Counted from the first letter of the stretch, positions 9,269 through 17,267 are shown. The stretch: DNA of 64,000 nt from Streptomyces sp. CB02058 (GCF_001905505.1 NZ_LIPG01000002.1:1383360-1447359), one strand, 5' to 3'. The notes: generated by a model not told the origin, from the letters alone. Made by a program: numbers and translations.

Positions 9269-9679
9269 TCAGTCCGAGGACCCCGGGGCGTACGTCCCGA
9301 AGCTCCAGACGTTGCCCTCCGCGTCCCGGGCCATGTAGTCCCGCGAGCCGTAGTCCTGGTCGGTGGGCGGCATGAGGATCTCCACGCCGTGCTCCACGGC
9401 GCGCGCGTGGTGCTCGTCCACCTCGTCCACGACGACGTACACCGCCGCGGGTCCGGCGCCCGCCATCGCCTTGGCGAAGACGCCCTCGCCCCCCTTGGAC
9501 CCGAGCATCACCCTGCCGCCGCCGCAGGACAGCTCGGCGTGGAGCACGCTGCCGTCCTCGCCCTCGTAGACCGCTTCCTCCGTGAAGCCCAGGGCCTGGG
9601 TCAGCAGCCGTATCGCGGCCTTGGCGTCGTCGTAGAGAATCGCGGGAAGGACCGTGGGGACGCCGTCGGTGCGTGCCAT
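9269..9679 (-). CDS. VOC-superfamily (glyoxalase/bleomycin-resistance fold) protein
   Basis: 136 residues from ATG 9679, preceded by a strong AGGAGGAGGG; a GTG three bases upstream is possible. The protein has the paired beta-alpha-beta-beta-beta modules of the VOC fold, with FTEEAVYEGEDGSVLHAEL and the C-terminal DYMARDAEGNVWSFGTY. Proteins of this PhnB/glyoxalase-like type bind metals or small hydrophobic ligands, and the exact role is unknown. It is a single gene ending 22 bases from the gene on the other strand. Confidence 0.88.
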   Translation of the reverse strand: MARTDGVPTVLPAILYDDAKAAIRLLTQALGFTEEAVYEGEDGSVLHAELSCGGGRVMLGSKGGEGVFAKAMAGAGPAAVYVVVDEVDEHHARAVEHGVEILMPPTDQDYGSRDYMARDAEGNVWSFGTYAPGSSD

Positions 9680-9754
9680 CACGCTCACCCTCCTCCTGCT
9701 CTCGCCGTTACCTGTGTGATCTGCGTCACAGTCTCGCACCGCCCACCGGCAACG

Positions 9755-10642
9755 TCAGCCGAAGGTGTCGCAGCGGCCCGGATCCCCGGTGCGGAACCCC
9801 GTCGTGAACCACTGCCGCCGCTGCGCCGACGAGCCGTGCGTCCAGGACTCCGGGTTCACGCTCCCCTGGAACTTCTCCTGGATGCGGTCGTCGCCCACCG
9901 CCGCGGCCGCGTCGAGCCCGTCCCTGATGTCCGCCTCGGTCAACTCCGTGATCAGGGGCCGCCCGGACTCCGAGGGCGTGCTCGTCGCGTGGTTGGCCCA
10001 GACCCCGGCGTAGCAGTCCGCCTGGAGCTCCACCTTCACGGAAGCGCTGTCCGCGCCCTGCCTGCCGTCCTGCGCCCTGCGCAGCGTGCCCAGCTGGTTC
10101 TGCACATGGTGGCCGTACTCGTGCGCCACCACGTACGCCTCCGCGAACGGCCCGCCGTCGGCCCCGTACGTCGTCCGCAGCTCGTCGAAGAACCCCAGGT
10201 CCAGATAGACCTGCCGGTCGCCCGGGCAGTAGAAGGGCCCGACCGCCGAGGTCGCCGAACCGCACGCGGTGCCGACCCGGTCGCCGAACAGGACGGTCCG
10301 GGCCCCGGTGTACGTTCCGCCGCTCTGCTCGAACTCCTGCTCCCAGTAGTCCTGCACGCTGTTGACGACCGCCACCGTCCGGCAGTCGTCCCTCGTGTTC
10401 GCGTCGCCGCCGGTCCGGCAGCTCTGCTCGACCTGCGCCGCCGAGGATGAGGTGGCGGCGGGCTCCGGATCGCCCGAGGAGAGGCCGAGCTGCTCGGGGC
10501 CGACGCCGAAGAACAGCCCGAGGACCAGCGCGATCAGGCCGATGACGCCGCCACCCATGGTGGCCCGGCCGCCCGGAATCCGGCTGCCGCGGACATCCCG
10601 TACCTCGGACGTGTCCAGGCCGGCGTCGTCGTCGAACTGCAT
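9755..10642 (-). CDS. Membrane-anchored neutral zinc metallopeptidase (YpfJ family)
   Basis: A 295-residue protein from ATG 10642. It has an Asp-rich start ([19 protein letters not shown]), a single membrane helix (about 30-52), a Ser/Ala linker, and a C-terminal peptidase domain with the zinc motif AHEYGHHVQ and downstream ligand region [13 protein letters not shown]. This matches the putative neutral zinc metallopeptidase family (PF04228). The catalytic domain should face outside. The natural substrate is unknown. It is divergent from the ABC-F gene. Confidence 0.92.
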   Translation of the reverse strand: MQFDDDAGLDTSEVRDVRGSRIPGGRATMGGGVIGLIALVLGLFFGVGPEQLGLSSGDPEPAATSSSAAQVEQSCRTGGDANTRDDCRTVAVVNSVQDYWEQEFEQSGGTYTGARTVLFGDRVGTACGSATSAVGPFYCPGDRQVYLDLGFFDELRTTYGADGGPFAEAYVVAHEYGHHVQNQLGTLRRAQDGRQGADSASVKVELQADCYAGVWANHATSTPSESGRPLITELTEADIRDGLDAAAAVGDDRIQEKFQGSVNPESWTHGSSAQRRQWFTTGFRTGDPGRCDTFG

Positions 10643-10794
10643 GGCCACCACCCTCTGCTCCGGCCGCTCCACGGAATGCGCGCCGTCCTGCGCCGAGTAT
10701 CGGATGGTTGCTCCCTGTGTGCCCGCTCACATCACCTGGCGGGGTGCGGCGGTGACGGAGCGGGAGCGCAGGCAAACCAGGTGGACACCGCCAG

Positions 10795-10831
10795 TAGACT
10801 GAGTCCCATGGCAATTCTCCTTGTGCATTAG
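10795..10831 (+). promoter_or_regulatory. -10 element and leaderless 7-codon leader ORF upstream of ABC-F gene
   Basis: TAGACT (10795-10800) makes a good -10 hexamer. A transcript starting 7-8 bases downstream would begin at the ATG of a 7-codon ORF (10808-10831, peptide MAILLVH). The ORF uses codons that are rare in Streptomyces (GCA, ATT, CTT). After its stop an inverted repeat GACGGCG (10831-10837) / CGCCGTC (10863-10869) could form a hairpin before the ABC-F start. Translational or transcriptional attenuation is inferred. Confidence 0.45.
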
Positions 10832-10891
10832 ACGGCGTCGAGTCGTGAGCCCGCTGTCCCTCCGCCGTCCATACCGCCCTGGAGTTTTTCC

Positions 10892-12490
10892 GTGATCACC
10901 GCTTCCGGCATCGAGCTGCGTGCCGGCGCCCGCATCCTCATCGAGTCCGCCTCCTTCCGCATCGCCAAGGGCGACCGCATCGGCCTGGTCGGCCGCAACG
11001 GCGCGGGCAAGACCACCCTCACCAAGTGCCTGGCGGGGGAGGGCACGCCCGCCGGCGGCACCATCACCAAGAGCGGCGAGGTCGGCTACCTCCCGCAGGA
11101 CCCGCGCACCGGCGACCTCGACGTCCTGGCGCGCGACCGCATCCTCTCGGCCCGCGGGCTCGACGAGATCCTGCGCAGGATGCGGGAGAACGAGGAGCGG
11201 ATGGCGAACGGCAAGGGCGCCACCCGCGAGAAGGCGATGAAGAAGTACGAGCGCCTGGAGACGGAGTTCCTCACCAAGGGCGGATACGCCGCCGAGGCCG
11301 AGGCGTCCACCATCGCCGCCGCGCTGAGCCTGCCCGACCGGGTGCTCGGCCAGCCGCTGCACACGCTCTCCGGTGGTCAGCGCCGACGTGTCGAGCTCGC
11401 CCGCATCCTCTTCTCGGACGCCGACACCCTGCTCCTCGACGAGCCCACCAACCACCTCGACGCGGACTCCATCGTCTGGCTGCGGGACTACCTCAAGTCC
11501 TACCGCGGCGGCTTCATCGTGATCTCCCACGACGTCGAGCTCGTCGAGACCGTGGTCAACAAGGTGTTCTACCTCGACGCCAACCGCGCCCAGATCGACA
11601 TCTACAACATGGGCTGGAAGCTCTACCAGCAGCAGCGCGAGGCCGACGAGAAGCGCCGCAAGCGCGAGCGCCAGAACGCCGAGAAGAAGGCCGCGGCGCT
11701 GAACTCGCAGGCCGACAAGATGCGCGCCAAGGCGACCAAGACCGTCGCCGCCCAGAACATGGCCAAGCGCGCCGAGCGCCTGCTCTCCGGGCTGGAGGCC
11801 GTGCGGGTCTCCGACAAGGTGGCCAAGCTGCGCTTCCCCGAGCCCTCCCCGTGCGGCAAGACCCCGCTGATGGCCGAGGGCCTCTCCAAGTCCTACGGGT
11901 CGCTGGAGATCTTCACCGATGTGGACCTCGCCATCGACAAGGGCTCCCGCGTCGTCATCCTCGGCCTCAACGGCGCGGGCAAGACCACGCTGCTGCGGCT
12001 CCTGGGGGGTGCGGAGAAGCCCGACACCGGCCAGATCATAGAGGGGCACGGCCTCAAGCTCGGCTACTACGCCCAGGAGCACGAGACCCTCGACCCGGAG
12101 CGCACCGTCCTGGAGAACATGCGCACCGCCGCGCCCGACCTCGACCTCGTCGAGGTCCGCAAGACGCTCGGTTCGTTCCTCTTCTCCGGCGACGACGTCG
12201 ACAAGCCGGCCGGAGTGCTCTCCGGCGGTGAGAAGACCCGTCTCGCCCTGGCGACCCTGGTCGTCTCCTCCGCCAACGTGCTGCTCCTCGACGAGCCGAC
12301 GAACAACCTCGACCCGGCCAGCCGCGAGGAGATCCTCGGTGCCCTGCGCACGTACAAGGGCGCGGTCGTCCTCGTCACCCACGACGAGGGCGCAGTCGAG
12401 GCGCTCCAGCCGGAGCGCATCATCCTGCTGCCCGACGGGGTCGAGGACCTCTGGGGTGCGGACTACCGCGACCTGGTCGCCCTCGCCTGA
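10892..12490 (+). CDS. ABC-F family ribosome-associated ATPase
   Basis: 532 residues from GTG 10892 with two fused ATPase domains and no membrane segments, as in ABC-F proteins acting on the ribosomal E site. Domain 1 has GRNGAGKTT, LSGGQRRRVEL and LLLDEPTNHLD. Domain 2 has GLNGAGKTT, LSGGEKTRLAL and LLLDEPTNNLD. Between them lies a charged helical linker (about 245-305, rich in Lys/Arg/Glu), the tRNA-contacting element of the family. Whether it is a housekeeping factor or gives antibiotic resistance cannot be decided from sequence. The short leader ORF upstream favours induction by translation stress. Confidence 0.93.
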   Translation: MITASGIELRAGARILIESASFRIAKGDRIGLVGRNGAGKTTLTKCLAGEGTPAGGTITKSGEVGYLPQDPRTGDLDVLARDRILSARGLDEILRRMRENEERMANGKGATREKAMKKYERLETEFLTKGGYAAEAEASTIAAALSLPDRVLGQPLHTLSGGQRRRVELARILFSDADTLLLDEPTNHLDADSIVWLRDYLKSYRGGFIVISHDVELVETVVNKVFYLDANRAQIDIYNMGWKLYQQQREADEKRRKRERQNAEKKAAALNSQADKMRAKATKTVAAQNMAKRAERLLSGLEAVRVSDKVAKLRFPEPSPCGKTPLMAEGLSKSYGSLEIFTDVDLAIDKGSRVVILGLNGAGKTTLLRLLGGAEKPDTGQIIEGHGLKLGYYAQEHETLDPERTVLENMRTAAPDLDLVEVRKTLGSFLFSGDDVDKPAGVLSGGEKTRLALATLVVSSANVLLLDEPTNNLDPASREEILGALRTYKGAVVLVTHDEGAVEALQPERIILLPDGVEDLWGADYRDLVALA

Positions 12491-12895
12491 GCCCGGACGC
12501 GCGCCCCGGGGAGGTCCCGGACGCGCCCCCCCGGGGGCCGTCCGCGGGCCCGCTCGAACCGGTGTGGTGCCCGGTGATCCAACGCGTATGGATCATTCGG
12601 CCCATCGGTGATCCATCATCTGAGTGAGGGGGTCTCGTACCCCGGCGCGGCGCCCGGTAGATAGCTGCCGGGCGCACTCATTTCGGGCGTCTCGCCCCGT
12701 ACGGCCCTGACCTGGCCGTTTTTCCCGCTGCCCGCTCCCCGGACCTCCGGAACCCCTCTGAATGCTGGATTCCGCTTGTGTCGGAGCGTCTCAGGGCGCG
12801 GAATCCCGTCGTACGTACCTTGCCGAATGGGTGGCCAGGAACGCGGGGAGGGGTGATCATGAGAGTCCAGAGCGCACTTCCTTGAGGAGGCACGG
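12491..12895. other. 405-bp intergenic region with terminator and GATC cluster
   Basis: The region between the ABC-F gene and the gbn-like gene holds no credible ORF. It contains a hairpin GCGCCCGG (12650-12657) / CCGGGCGC (12668-12675), likely the ABC-F terminator. GATC occurs four times: 12576, 12591, 12610 and 12855. The first two flank an inverted GATCCA/TGGATC pair. The promoter of the downstream gene should lie between about 12700 and 12880, but I cannot assign it confidently. Confidence 0.5.
12650..12675 (+). terminator. Hairpin terminator after ABC-F gene
   Basis: GCGCCCGG and CCGGGCGC arms of 8 bases with a 10-base loop, 160 bases after the ABC-F stop, followed by a sequence ending in CATTT. 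A moderate candidate. Confidence 0.45.
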
Positions 12896-13117
12896 GTGGC
12901 CGAGACTCTGAAGAAGGGCAGCCGGGTGACCGGCGCCGCGCGCGACAAGCTCGCGGCAGACCTGAAGAAGAAGTACGACTCCGGTGCGAGCATCAGGGCG
13001 CTGGCCGAGGAAACCGGCCGCTCCTACGGGTTCGTCCACCGGATGCTCAGTGAGTCAGGAGTCACGCTGCGGGGACGCGGCGGAGCGACTCGAGGCAAGA
13101 AGGCCGCTTCGGCCTGA
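12896..13117 (+). CDS. gbn: Small HTH nucleoid-associated protein, Gbn-like
   Basis: A basic 73-residue protein starting at GTG 12896 after a strong GAGGAG site. The core SGASIRALAEETGRSYGFVHRML is a helix-turn-helix of the resolvase type; the N-terminus (Lys-rich) and the C-terminus (RGRGGATRGKKAASA) are basic tails suited to non-specific DNA contact. Size, sequence and position beside an ABC-F gene and an enoyl-CoA hydratase match my memory of SCO1839, described as Gbn, a GATC-binding nucleoid-associated protein affecting Streptomyces development. The GATC cluster upstream suggests self-binding. The identity rests on recall, not on a search. Confidence 0.78.
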   Translation: MAETLKKGSRVTGAARDKLAADLKKKYDSGASIRALAEETGRSYGFVHRMLSESGVTLRGRGGATRGKKAASA

Positions 13118-13220
13118 CGGCGGGCAGCGGTCAGGGGCAGGCGCAGGCCCGCCCCGGGGCTCACCGGAACACCGGGTGGCCACCCGGCCGATCGTCAGGT
13201 CGTCCGGGTGGTTACTGTTC

Positions 13221-13240
13221 AGTTACTTGCCAGTAAGTGC
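13221..13240. promoter_or_regulatory. Candidate TetR-type operator before enoyl-CoA hydratase gene
   Basis: An inverted repeat TTACT-TGCC-AGTAA (13223-13236) is perfect over 5-base arms and extends to 7 of 8 in CAGTTACT/AGTAAGTG. It lies 30 bases upstream of the enoyl-CoA hydratase ATG, where a promoter is expected. TTACT-N4-AGTAA palindromes resemble operators of TetR-family repressors of fatty-acid genes. No TetR gene is adjacent. Confidence 0.45.
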
Positions 13241-13267
13241 TGACAGCACCCGATCCGGAGGCGCCCC

Positions 13268-14059
13268 ATGACCTCGCTCGACTCTGTGCTCGACAAGGAC
13301 GGCGTACGGCTCACCGTCGAAGACGCGGTTGCCACGGTGACGCTCACCAACCCGGCCAAGCGCAACGCTCAGTCTCCCGCTCTGTGGCGGGCGTTGGCAG
13401 AGGCCGGACGGGCACTCCCCGGGAGCGTCAGGGTCGTCGTGCTGCGCGGCGAGGGCAAGTCCTTCTCCGCGGGCCTCGACCGGCAGGCGTTCGCCCCCGA
13501 GGGGTTCGACGGCGAGCCGTCCTTCCTCGACATGGCGCGCGGCCCGGAGTCCGAGCTCGACGCGACCATCGCCGAGTACCAGGAGGCGTTCACCTGGTGG
13601 CGCCGCAACGACATCGTGTCGATCGCGGCCGTCCAGGGACACGCCATCGGTGCCGGCTTCCAGCTCGCCCTCGCCTGCGATCTGCGGATCGTCGCCGAGG
13701 ATGTGCAGTTCGCCATGCGCGAGACCAGCCTCGGCCTGGTCCCGGACCTCACGGGCACGCACCCCCTGGTGCACCTCGTGGGATACGCCCGCGCGCTGGA
13801 GATCTGCGCCACCGGCCGCTTCGTCCACGCGGAGGAGGCCGAGCGCACCGGGCTGGCCAACCTCGTGGTCCCCGCGGACCAGCTCGACGAGGCCGGCCGT
13901 GACCTGGCCGCCGCACTGCTCGCCGCCCCGCGCGACGCGGTCGTCGAGACCAAGGCGCTGCTCGGCGGCGCCGTCTCGCGTACGTACGAGGAGCAGCGCA
14001 CCGCCGAGCGGGCCGCCCAGGGTCGCCGGCTGCGCGATCTCGCGGGCATCGCGGACTGA
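13268..14059 (+). CDS. Enoyl-CoA hydratase/isomerase family protein
   Basis: 263 residues of the crotonase fold. The oxyanion-hole segments are LRGEGKSFSAGLD and VQGHAIGAGFQLALACDLRI; the catalytic-region strand is FAMRETSLGLVPDLTG. In this segment the position that carries the second catalytic Glu in hydratases is Asp (VPDL), which is closer to isomerases, so the reaction is uncertain. The enzyme should act on acyl-CoA esters. It stands alone behind a possible TetR operator and converges on the next gene through a shared hairpin. Confidence 0.9.
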   Translation: MTSLDSVLDKDGVRLTVEDAVATVTLTNPAKRNAQSPALWRALAEAGRALPGSVRVVVLRGEGKSFSAGLDRQAFAPEGFDGEPSFLDMARGPESELDATIAEYQEAFTWWRRNDIVSIAAVQGHAIGAGFQLALACDLRIVAEDVQFAMRETSLGLVPDLTGTHPLVHLVGYARALEICATGRFVHAEEAERTGLANLVVPADQLDEAGRDLAAALLAAPRDAVVETKALLGGAVSRTYEEQRTAERAAQGRRLRDLAGIAD

Positions 14060-14082
14060 TCCGCCCCGAACCCCACGACACC

Positions 14083-14110
14083 CTGCCCCTCGCCGTGCGG
14101 CGAGGGGCAG
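14083..14110. terminator. Bidirectional hairpin terminator
   Basis: A perfect 12-base inverted repeat CTGCCCCTCGCC/GGCGAGGGGCAG with a 4-base loop lies between the stops of two converging genes. Confidence 0.75.
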
Positions 14111-14112
14111 CG

Positions 14113-14811
14113 TCATTCCCGGTCCACGACGGCCGTGACCAGCACGGCGACGGGCGGGCCGCCCTCCACGGCCCCGGACACCGCGCCGCGCACCGCCCGG
14201 GCCACATCGAGGGCCCTGTGGTCCCCTGCCGTCGCGACCTCGACCCGTACATGCCCGTCCGCCTGCTGCACGGGGCTGCCCAGCACCCGGGTGACCGCGA
14301 CGACGCCCGGCACCCCGGCCGCAGCGGTCCCGGCGGCCCCGTCCGGCTCCGCCGCGCGGACCTCGTCGGGCGGCGCCGTGCCCGGCTCCGGTTCGTCCTC
14401 CAGCAGCTCGGTCACCCGCAGGTCCACCTCGTCGACCACGAGACCGAGCCGCTGGGCCGCCGCCGTCAGCAGAGCCGCGCGCAACGCGTCCGCGGTTACG
14501 GTCAGTGGTCGCCGGGGCGTCGCGGCGAAGCCCGCCTCGATCCGCAGCGGGCCGGGCGGCAGGGCGCTCGGCGGCGCCGGAACCACCGGCTCCGGCGCCT
14601 CCTCCAGGTCGTCGGACGGGGCGATCCTCAGCGTCCCGAGCACCGCCCCCGAACCGGACGCGGCACCCCGCAGCACCGCTGTCGCCGCCTTCTCCGCGAT
14701 CCAGGAGCCGTCCTCGGGCCCACCCAGGGGAAGCAGTCTGCCCAGGCCGAGCCGTAGGCGTACCGCAGCGGTCCATCCGTCGGCCCGGTGCGGGCCGTCA
14801 GCCGTTGTCAT
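14113..14811 (-). CDS. Conserved Streptomyces protein of unknown function
   Basis: 232 residues from ATG 14811, chosen because GGGTGGGG precedes it; an in-frame upstream start is possible. There is no membrane segment. The N-terminal third has a WIAEKAATAVLRGAAS segment, and the middle is Pro/Glu-rich. The C-terminal half repeats a pattern reminiscent of Asp23-type folds (LRIEAGFAATPRR, VRVEVATAGDHRALDVARAVRGAV), though I cannot prove homology. It is divergent from the Asp23 operon and may belong to the same envelope system. I do not know its function. Confidence 0.75.
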   Translation of the reverse strand: MTTADGPHRADGWTAAVRLRLGLGRLLPLGGPEDGSWIAEKAATAVLRGAASGSGAVLGTLRIAPSDDLEEAPEPVVPAPPSALPPGPLRIEAGFAATPRRPLTVTADALRAALLTAAAQRLGLVVDEVDLRVTELLEDEPEPGTAPPDEVRAAEPDGAAGTAAAGVPGVVAVTRVLGSPVQQADGHVRVEVATAGDHRALDVARAVRGAVSGAVEGGPPVAVLVTAVVDRE

Positions 14812-14904
14812 TGCCCCACCCTGCCCCATCCACGGCGCGGGACCGGGCAAGCGCACTTACTGTGGGCAACGGAAGTTCCACCCGCCCCGAAGGGAAGAGC
14901 GGCG

Positions 14905-15399
14905 ATGAGCGAGACTCCACAGCGGCACCAGCCCCAGGCCCCCGGCAGTGTGCCGGGAGGGGACGACGGCAGGCAGGGCCAGTTCAGCAAGCGTGGCGGC
15001 GGAGCCCCGGGCACCCGCGGCCGGACGACGATCGCCGACGGCGTGGTCGAGAAGATCGCCGGATTGGCGGCACGGGACGTCGTCGGAGTCCACGCGATGG
15101 GCAGCGGCTTCTCCCGGACCTTCGGCGCCGTGCGCGACCGTGTCCCCGGCGGCGGCAAGTCCGTGTCCCGCGGCGTCAAGGCGGAGGTCGGCGAATCGCA
15201 GACCGCCCTCGACCTGGAGATCGTCGTCGACTACGGCGTGGCGATCAGCGAGGTGGCCCGCGACGTCCGTGAGAACGTCATCGCGGCGGTCGAGCGGATG
15301 ACCGGCCTGGAGGTCGTCGAGGTCAACATCGCCGTGAGCGACGTCAAGCTGCCCGACGAGGAGGACGACGAGGACGAGTCCGAGGCACGCGTCCAGTAG
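14905..15399 (+). CDS. Asp23/Gls24 family envelope stress protein (first copy)
   Basis: 164 residues from ATG 14905. After a Gln/Gly/Pro-rich, probably disordered 45-residue N-terminus comes the Asp23 domain (PF03780): TTIADGVVEKIAGLAARDVVGVHAM, then VKAEVG, LDLEIVVDYGVAISEVARDVRENVIAAVERMTGLEVVEVNIAVSDVKL. The C-terminus is acidic. In Firmicutes Asp23 is tethered under the membrane by AmaP. Here the same partners follow in one operon of five genes. Confidence 0.92.
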   Translation: MSETPQRHQPQAPGSVPGGDDGRQGQFSKRGGGAPGTRGRTTIADGVVEKIAGLAARDVVGVHAMGSGFSRTFGAVRDRVPGGGKSVSRGVKAEVGESQTALDLEIVVDYGVAISEVARDVRENVIAAVERMTGLEVVEVNIAVSDVKLPDEEDDEDESEARVQ

Positions 15400-15432
15400 A
15401 CCTCCCCCCGCGCGGCAGTTGAGGAGCACACG

Positions 15433-15624
15433 ATGAGCATGGCTGTGGTCGGCCTGGTGGCCGGCATGGCGCTCGGCTTCGCCGGATACTTCGGCGGCTT
15501 CGGGGCCTTTCTGCTGGTGGCCGCGCTGGGCGCGGTCGGCTTCGTCGCCGGCCGCTTCCTGGACGGCGACCTGGAACCCGGCGACTTCTTCCGGAGTCGC
15601 GAGCGCGGCGACCGGCGACGGTGA
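15433..15624 (+). CDS. Small membrane protein of the Asp23/AmaP operon (DUF2273-like)
   Basis: A 63-residue protein made of two glycine-rich hydrophobic segments (about 3-20 and 22-42) followed by a charged tail ending RSRERGDRRR. The place between Asp23 and AmaP genes matches the small DUF2273-type protein of Gram-positive Asp23 operons. It begins at ATG 15433 and overlaps the next gene by four bases. Confidence 0.82.
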   Translation: MSMAVVGLVAGMALGFAGYFGGFGAFLLVAALGAVGFVAGRFLDGDLEPGDFFRSRERGDRRR

Positions 15625-15974
15625 CGGCGGTGACAGGCCGGGTCGACGCCGCCGAACGCGGGCAGACCCGCATCGCCGACCGGGTCGTCGCGAAGATCGC
15701 CGCGCAGGCGGCCAAGGAGGCCGTCGACGAACGGCCCGAGGACGCCGAGGCGCCGCGTGCGAGCGTCACCGTGCACCGCGACACGGCGCGCGTACGGGTC
15801 AGCCTCGACCTCGCCTACCCCTGCGACATCGGCCGTCAGTGCGGCGCGGTGCGTCGTCGTGTGGCCGAGCGGGTAAGAGCCCTGGCGGGAATGGAGGTGC
15901 CCGAAGTGGCCGTGCAGGTCGAACGGCTGCACGCCTCGGGAGCGGGCACCGCACCGGAGGGGAGTATCCGATGA
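15621..15974 (+). CDS. Asp23/Gls24 family protein (second copy)
   Basis: 117 residues from GTG 15621, overlapping the previous stop by 4 bases (GTGA). The Asp23 pattern is short but clear: TRIADRVVAKIAAQAA, then ASVTVHRDTARVRVSLDLAYPCDIG and VRRRVAERVRALAGMEVPEVAVQVERL. It lacks the long disordered N-terminus of the first copy. The two paralogues may form mixed assemblies; that is inference. Confidence 0.88.
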   Translation: MTAVTGRVDAAERGQTRIADRVVAKIAAQAAKEAVDERPEDAEAPRASVTVHRDTARVRVSLDLAYPCDIGRQCGAVRRRVAERVRALAGMEVPEVAVQVERLHASGAGTAPEGSIR

Positions 15975-16657
15975 GCGAGCCCCAGGACCCGGAGAACAGC
16001 ACACGCCGCCTGCCCACGGTCGAACCGGCCCCGGCCGGCGGCGTCATCGAGATGGACCAGTCCGCCTCGGGCTCGACCTACGAACCCGCCCCCGCGCCCG
16101 ACCACAAGGGCGGCCGGGCGGGACGCTTCTGGTCCCGGCGCGGGATCCCCGCCGCGGTGGTCGCCCTGATCGTCCTCGGCGGCACCGGAATTCTGCTCTA
16201 CGACGTCGCGGCGGTCCGGGCCGACCATCCGGCCATGCAGTGGCGGCGCTCGGCCGCCGACGACCTGGCGAGCCGTCACCTCGACGACGTATGGGTGCTC
16301 GCCGGATCGGCCCTGGCGGCGGCGCTCGGACTCTGGCTCCTCCTGCTGGCCCTGACCCCCGGACTGCGTGCCCTGCTCCCGATGCGCCGCGAGCACCCCG
16401 GTGTCCGGGCCGGACTCGACCGGAACGCCGCCGCCCTCGTCCTGCGCGACCGGGCCGTGGAAGTGGCCGGTGTCCAGGCGGTGCGCGTGAGGATGAGCCG
16501 CCACAAGGCGACCGTGCGGGCCCTCTCGCACTTCCGTGAACTCGACGACGTCAGGGCCGACCTGGACACCGTCCTGTCCACGGCCGTCAGCGAACTCGGC
16601 CTGGCGAGGCCGCCCGGCCTCTCCGTGCACGTCAGCCGGCCGGCGAAGAAGGGGTGA
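15971..16657 (+). CDS. Two-helix membrane protein of the Asp23 operon (DUF6286-like)
   Basis: 228 residues from ATG 15971 (ATGA overlap). It has a disordered N-terminus (1-50), a membrane helix at about 58-78 (GIPAAVVALIVLGGTGILLYDV), a second at about 113-135 (WVLAGSALAAALGLWLLLLALTP), and a C-terminal soluble domain with an alternating beta-alpha pattern like Asp23/AmaP (VLRDRAVEVAGVQAVRVRMSR). I recognise it only as the actinobacterial DUF6286-type partner. It probably anchors Asp23 proteins. Confidence 0.82.
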   Translation: MSEPQDPENSTRRLPTVEPAPAGGVIEMDQSASGSTYEPAPAPDHKGGRAGRFWSRRGIPAAVVALIVLGGTGILLYDVAAVRADHPAMQWRRSAADDLASRHLDDVWVLAGSALAAALGLWLLLLALTPGLRALLPMRREHPGVRAGLDRNAAALVLRDRAVEVAGVQAVRVRMSRHKATVRALSHFRELDDVRADLDTVLSTAVSELGLARPPGLSVHVSRPAKKG

Positions 16658-16661
16658 CCCC

Positions 16662-17240
16662 GTGATCGGAACCGTCAACCGGGTCCTGCTCGGCCTGGCC
16701 GGACTGGTCCTGCTCGTCGTCGGCGGCGCCGTCCTCGCGACGGGACTCGGTGTGTCCGTGCCCTCCTGGTGGCCCTACGACGGCAAGGACGACGTCCTGC
16801 TCAGCAGGGGCGACCGCTACAGGTGGCGGGACGAGGGCTGGTGGTGGCCGGCCGTCATCGCCGCCCTCGCCGTCCTGGTCGTCCTCGCGCTGTGGTGGTT
16901 CCTCGCACAGCTGCGCAGGGGACGCCTCGCCGAGGTGCTGGTCGACAGCGGCGACGGAGAGGGAGCGCTGCTGCGCGGCAGGGCGCTGGAGGGCGTGCTC
17001 GGAGGTGAGGCCACCGCCATGGACGGGGTGTCCGAGGCCAAGGTCGCCCTGACCGGCAAGCGCACCGCCCCCAGGGCCCGGGTCCGGCTGCTGATGGAGC
17101 CGCACGCCGCCCCGGGACCGGCGCTGCGCGGGCTCACCGAGGGGGCGCTGACCAACGCCAGGACCTCGGCCGGGCTGGACGAGCTGCCCGCCGAGGTCCG
17201 TCTGAAAGCGGTCAAGCACCGCGCGGAGCGGGTGAGCTGA
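16662..17240 (+). CDS. amaP: Alkaline-shock response membrane anchor AmaP-like protein
   Basis: 192 residues from GTG 16662, with two membrane helices: about 3-28 (VNRVLLGLAGLVLLVVGGAVLATG) and 61-82 (WWWPAVIAALAVLVVLALWW). The extracytoplasmic loop carries WWPYDGKDD. The cytoplasmic domain of about 110 residues contains the AmaP pattern LLRGRALEGVLGGEATAMDGVSEAKVALTGKR. AmaP tethers Asp23 to the membrane in Staphylococcus. It closes the five-gene operon and ends at a hairpin shared with the next convergent gene. Confidence 0.85.
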   Translation: MIGTVNRVLLGLAGLVLLVVGGAVLATGLGVSVPSWWPYDGKDDVLLSRGDRYRWRDEGWWWPAVIAALAVLVVLALWWFLAQLRRGRLAEVLVDSGDGEGALLRGRALEGVLGGEATAMDGVSEAKVALTGKRTAPRARVRLLMEPHAAPGPALRGLTEGALTNARTSAGLDELPAEVRLKAVKHRAERVS

Positions 17241-17267
17241 CGGCGCCCGCCCGCGCGGGAGCGTCAG
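17237..17267. terminator. Imperfect hairpin between converging stops
   Basis: CTGACG and CGTCAG arms plus an inner CGCCCGC/GCGGG pairing span both stop codons of amaP and the SDR gene. The stem has a mismatch, and no U-tract is present. Confidence 0.45.

Noticed and set aside
9682..9739. A 20-residue N-terminal extension of the VOC protein
   Set aside because: The ATG at 9679 is directly preceded by AGGAGGAGGG, and the extension has no family similarity.
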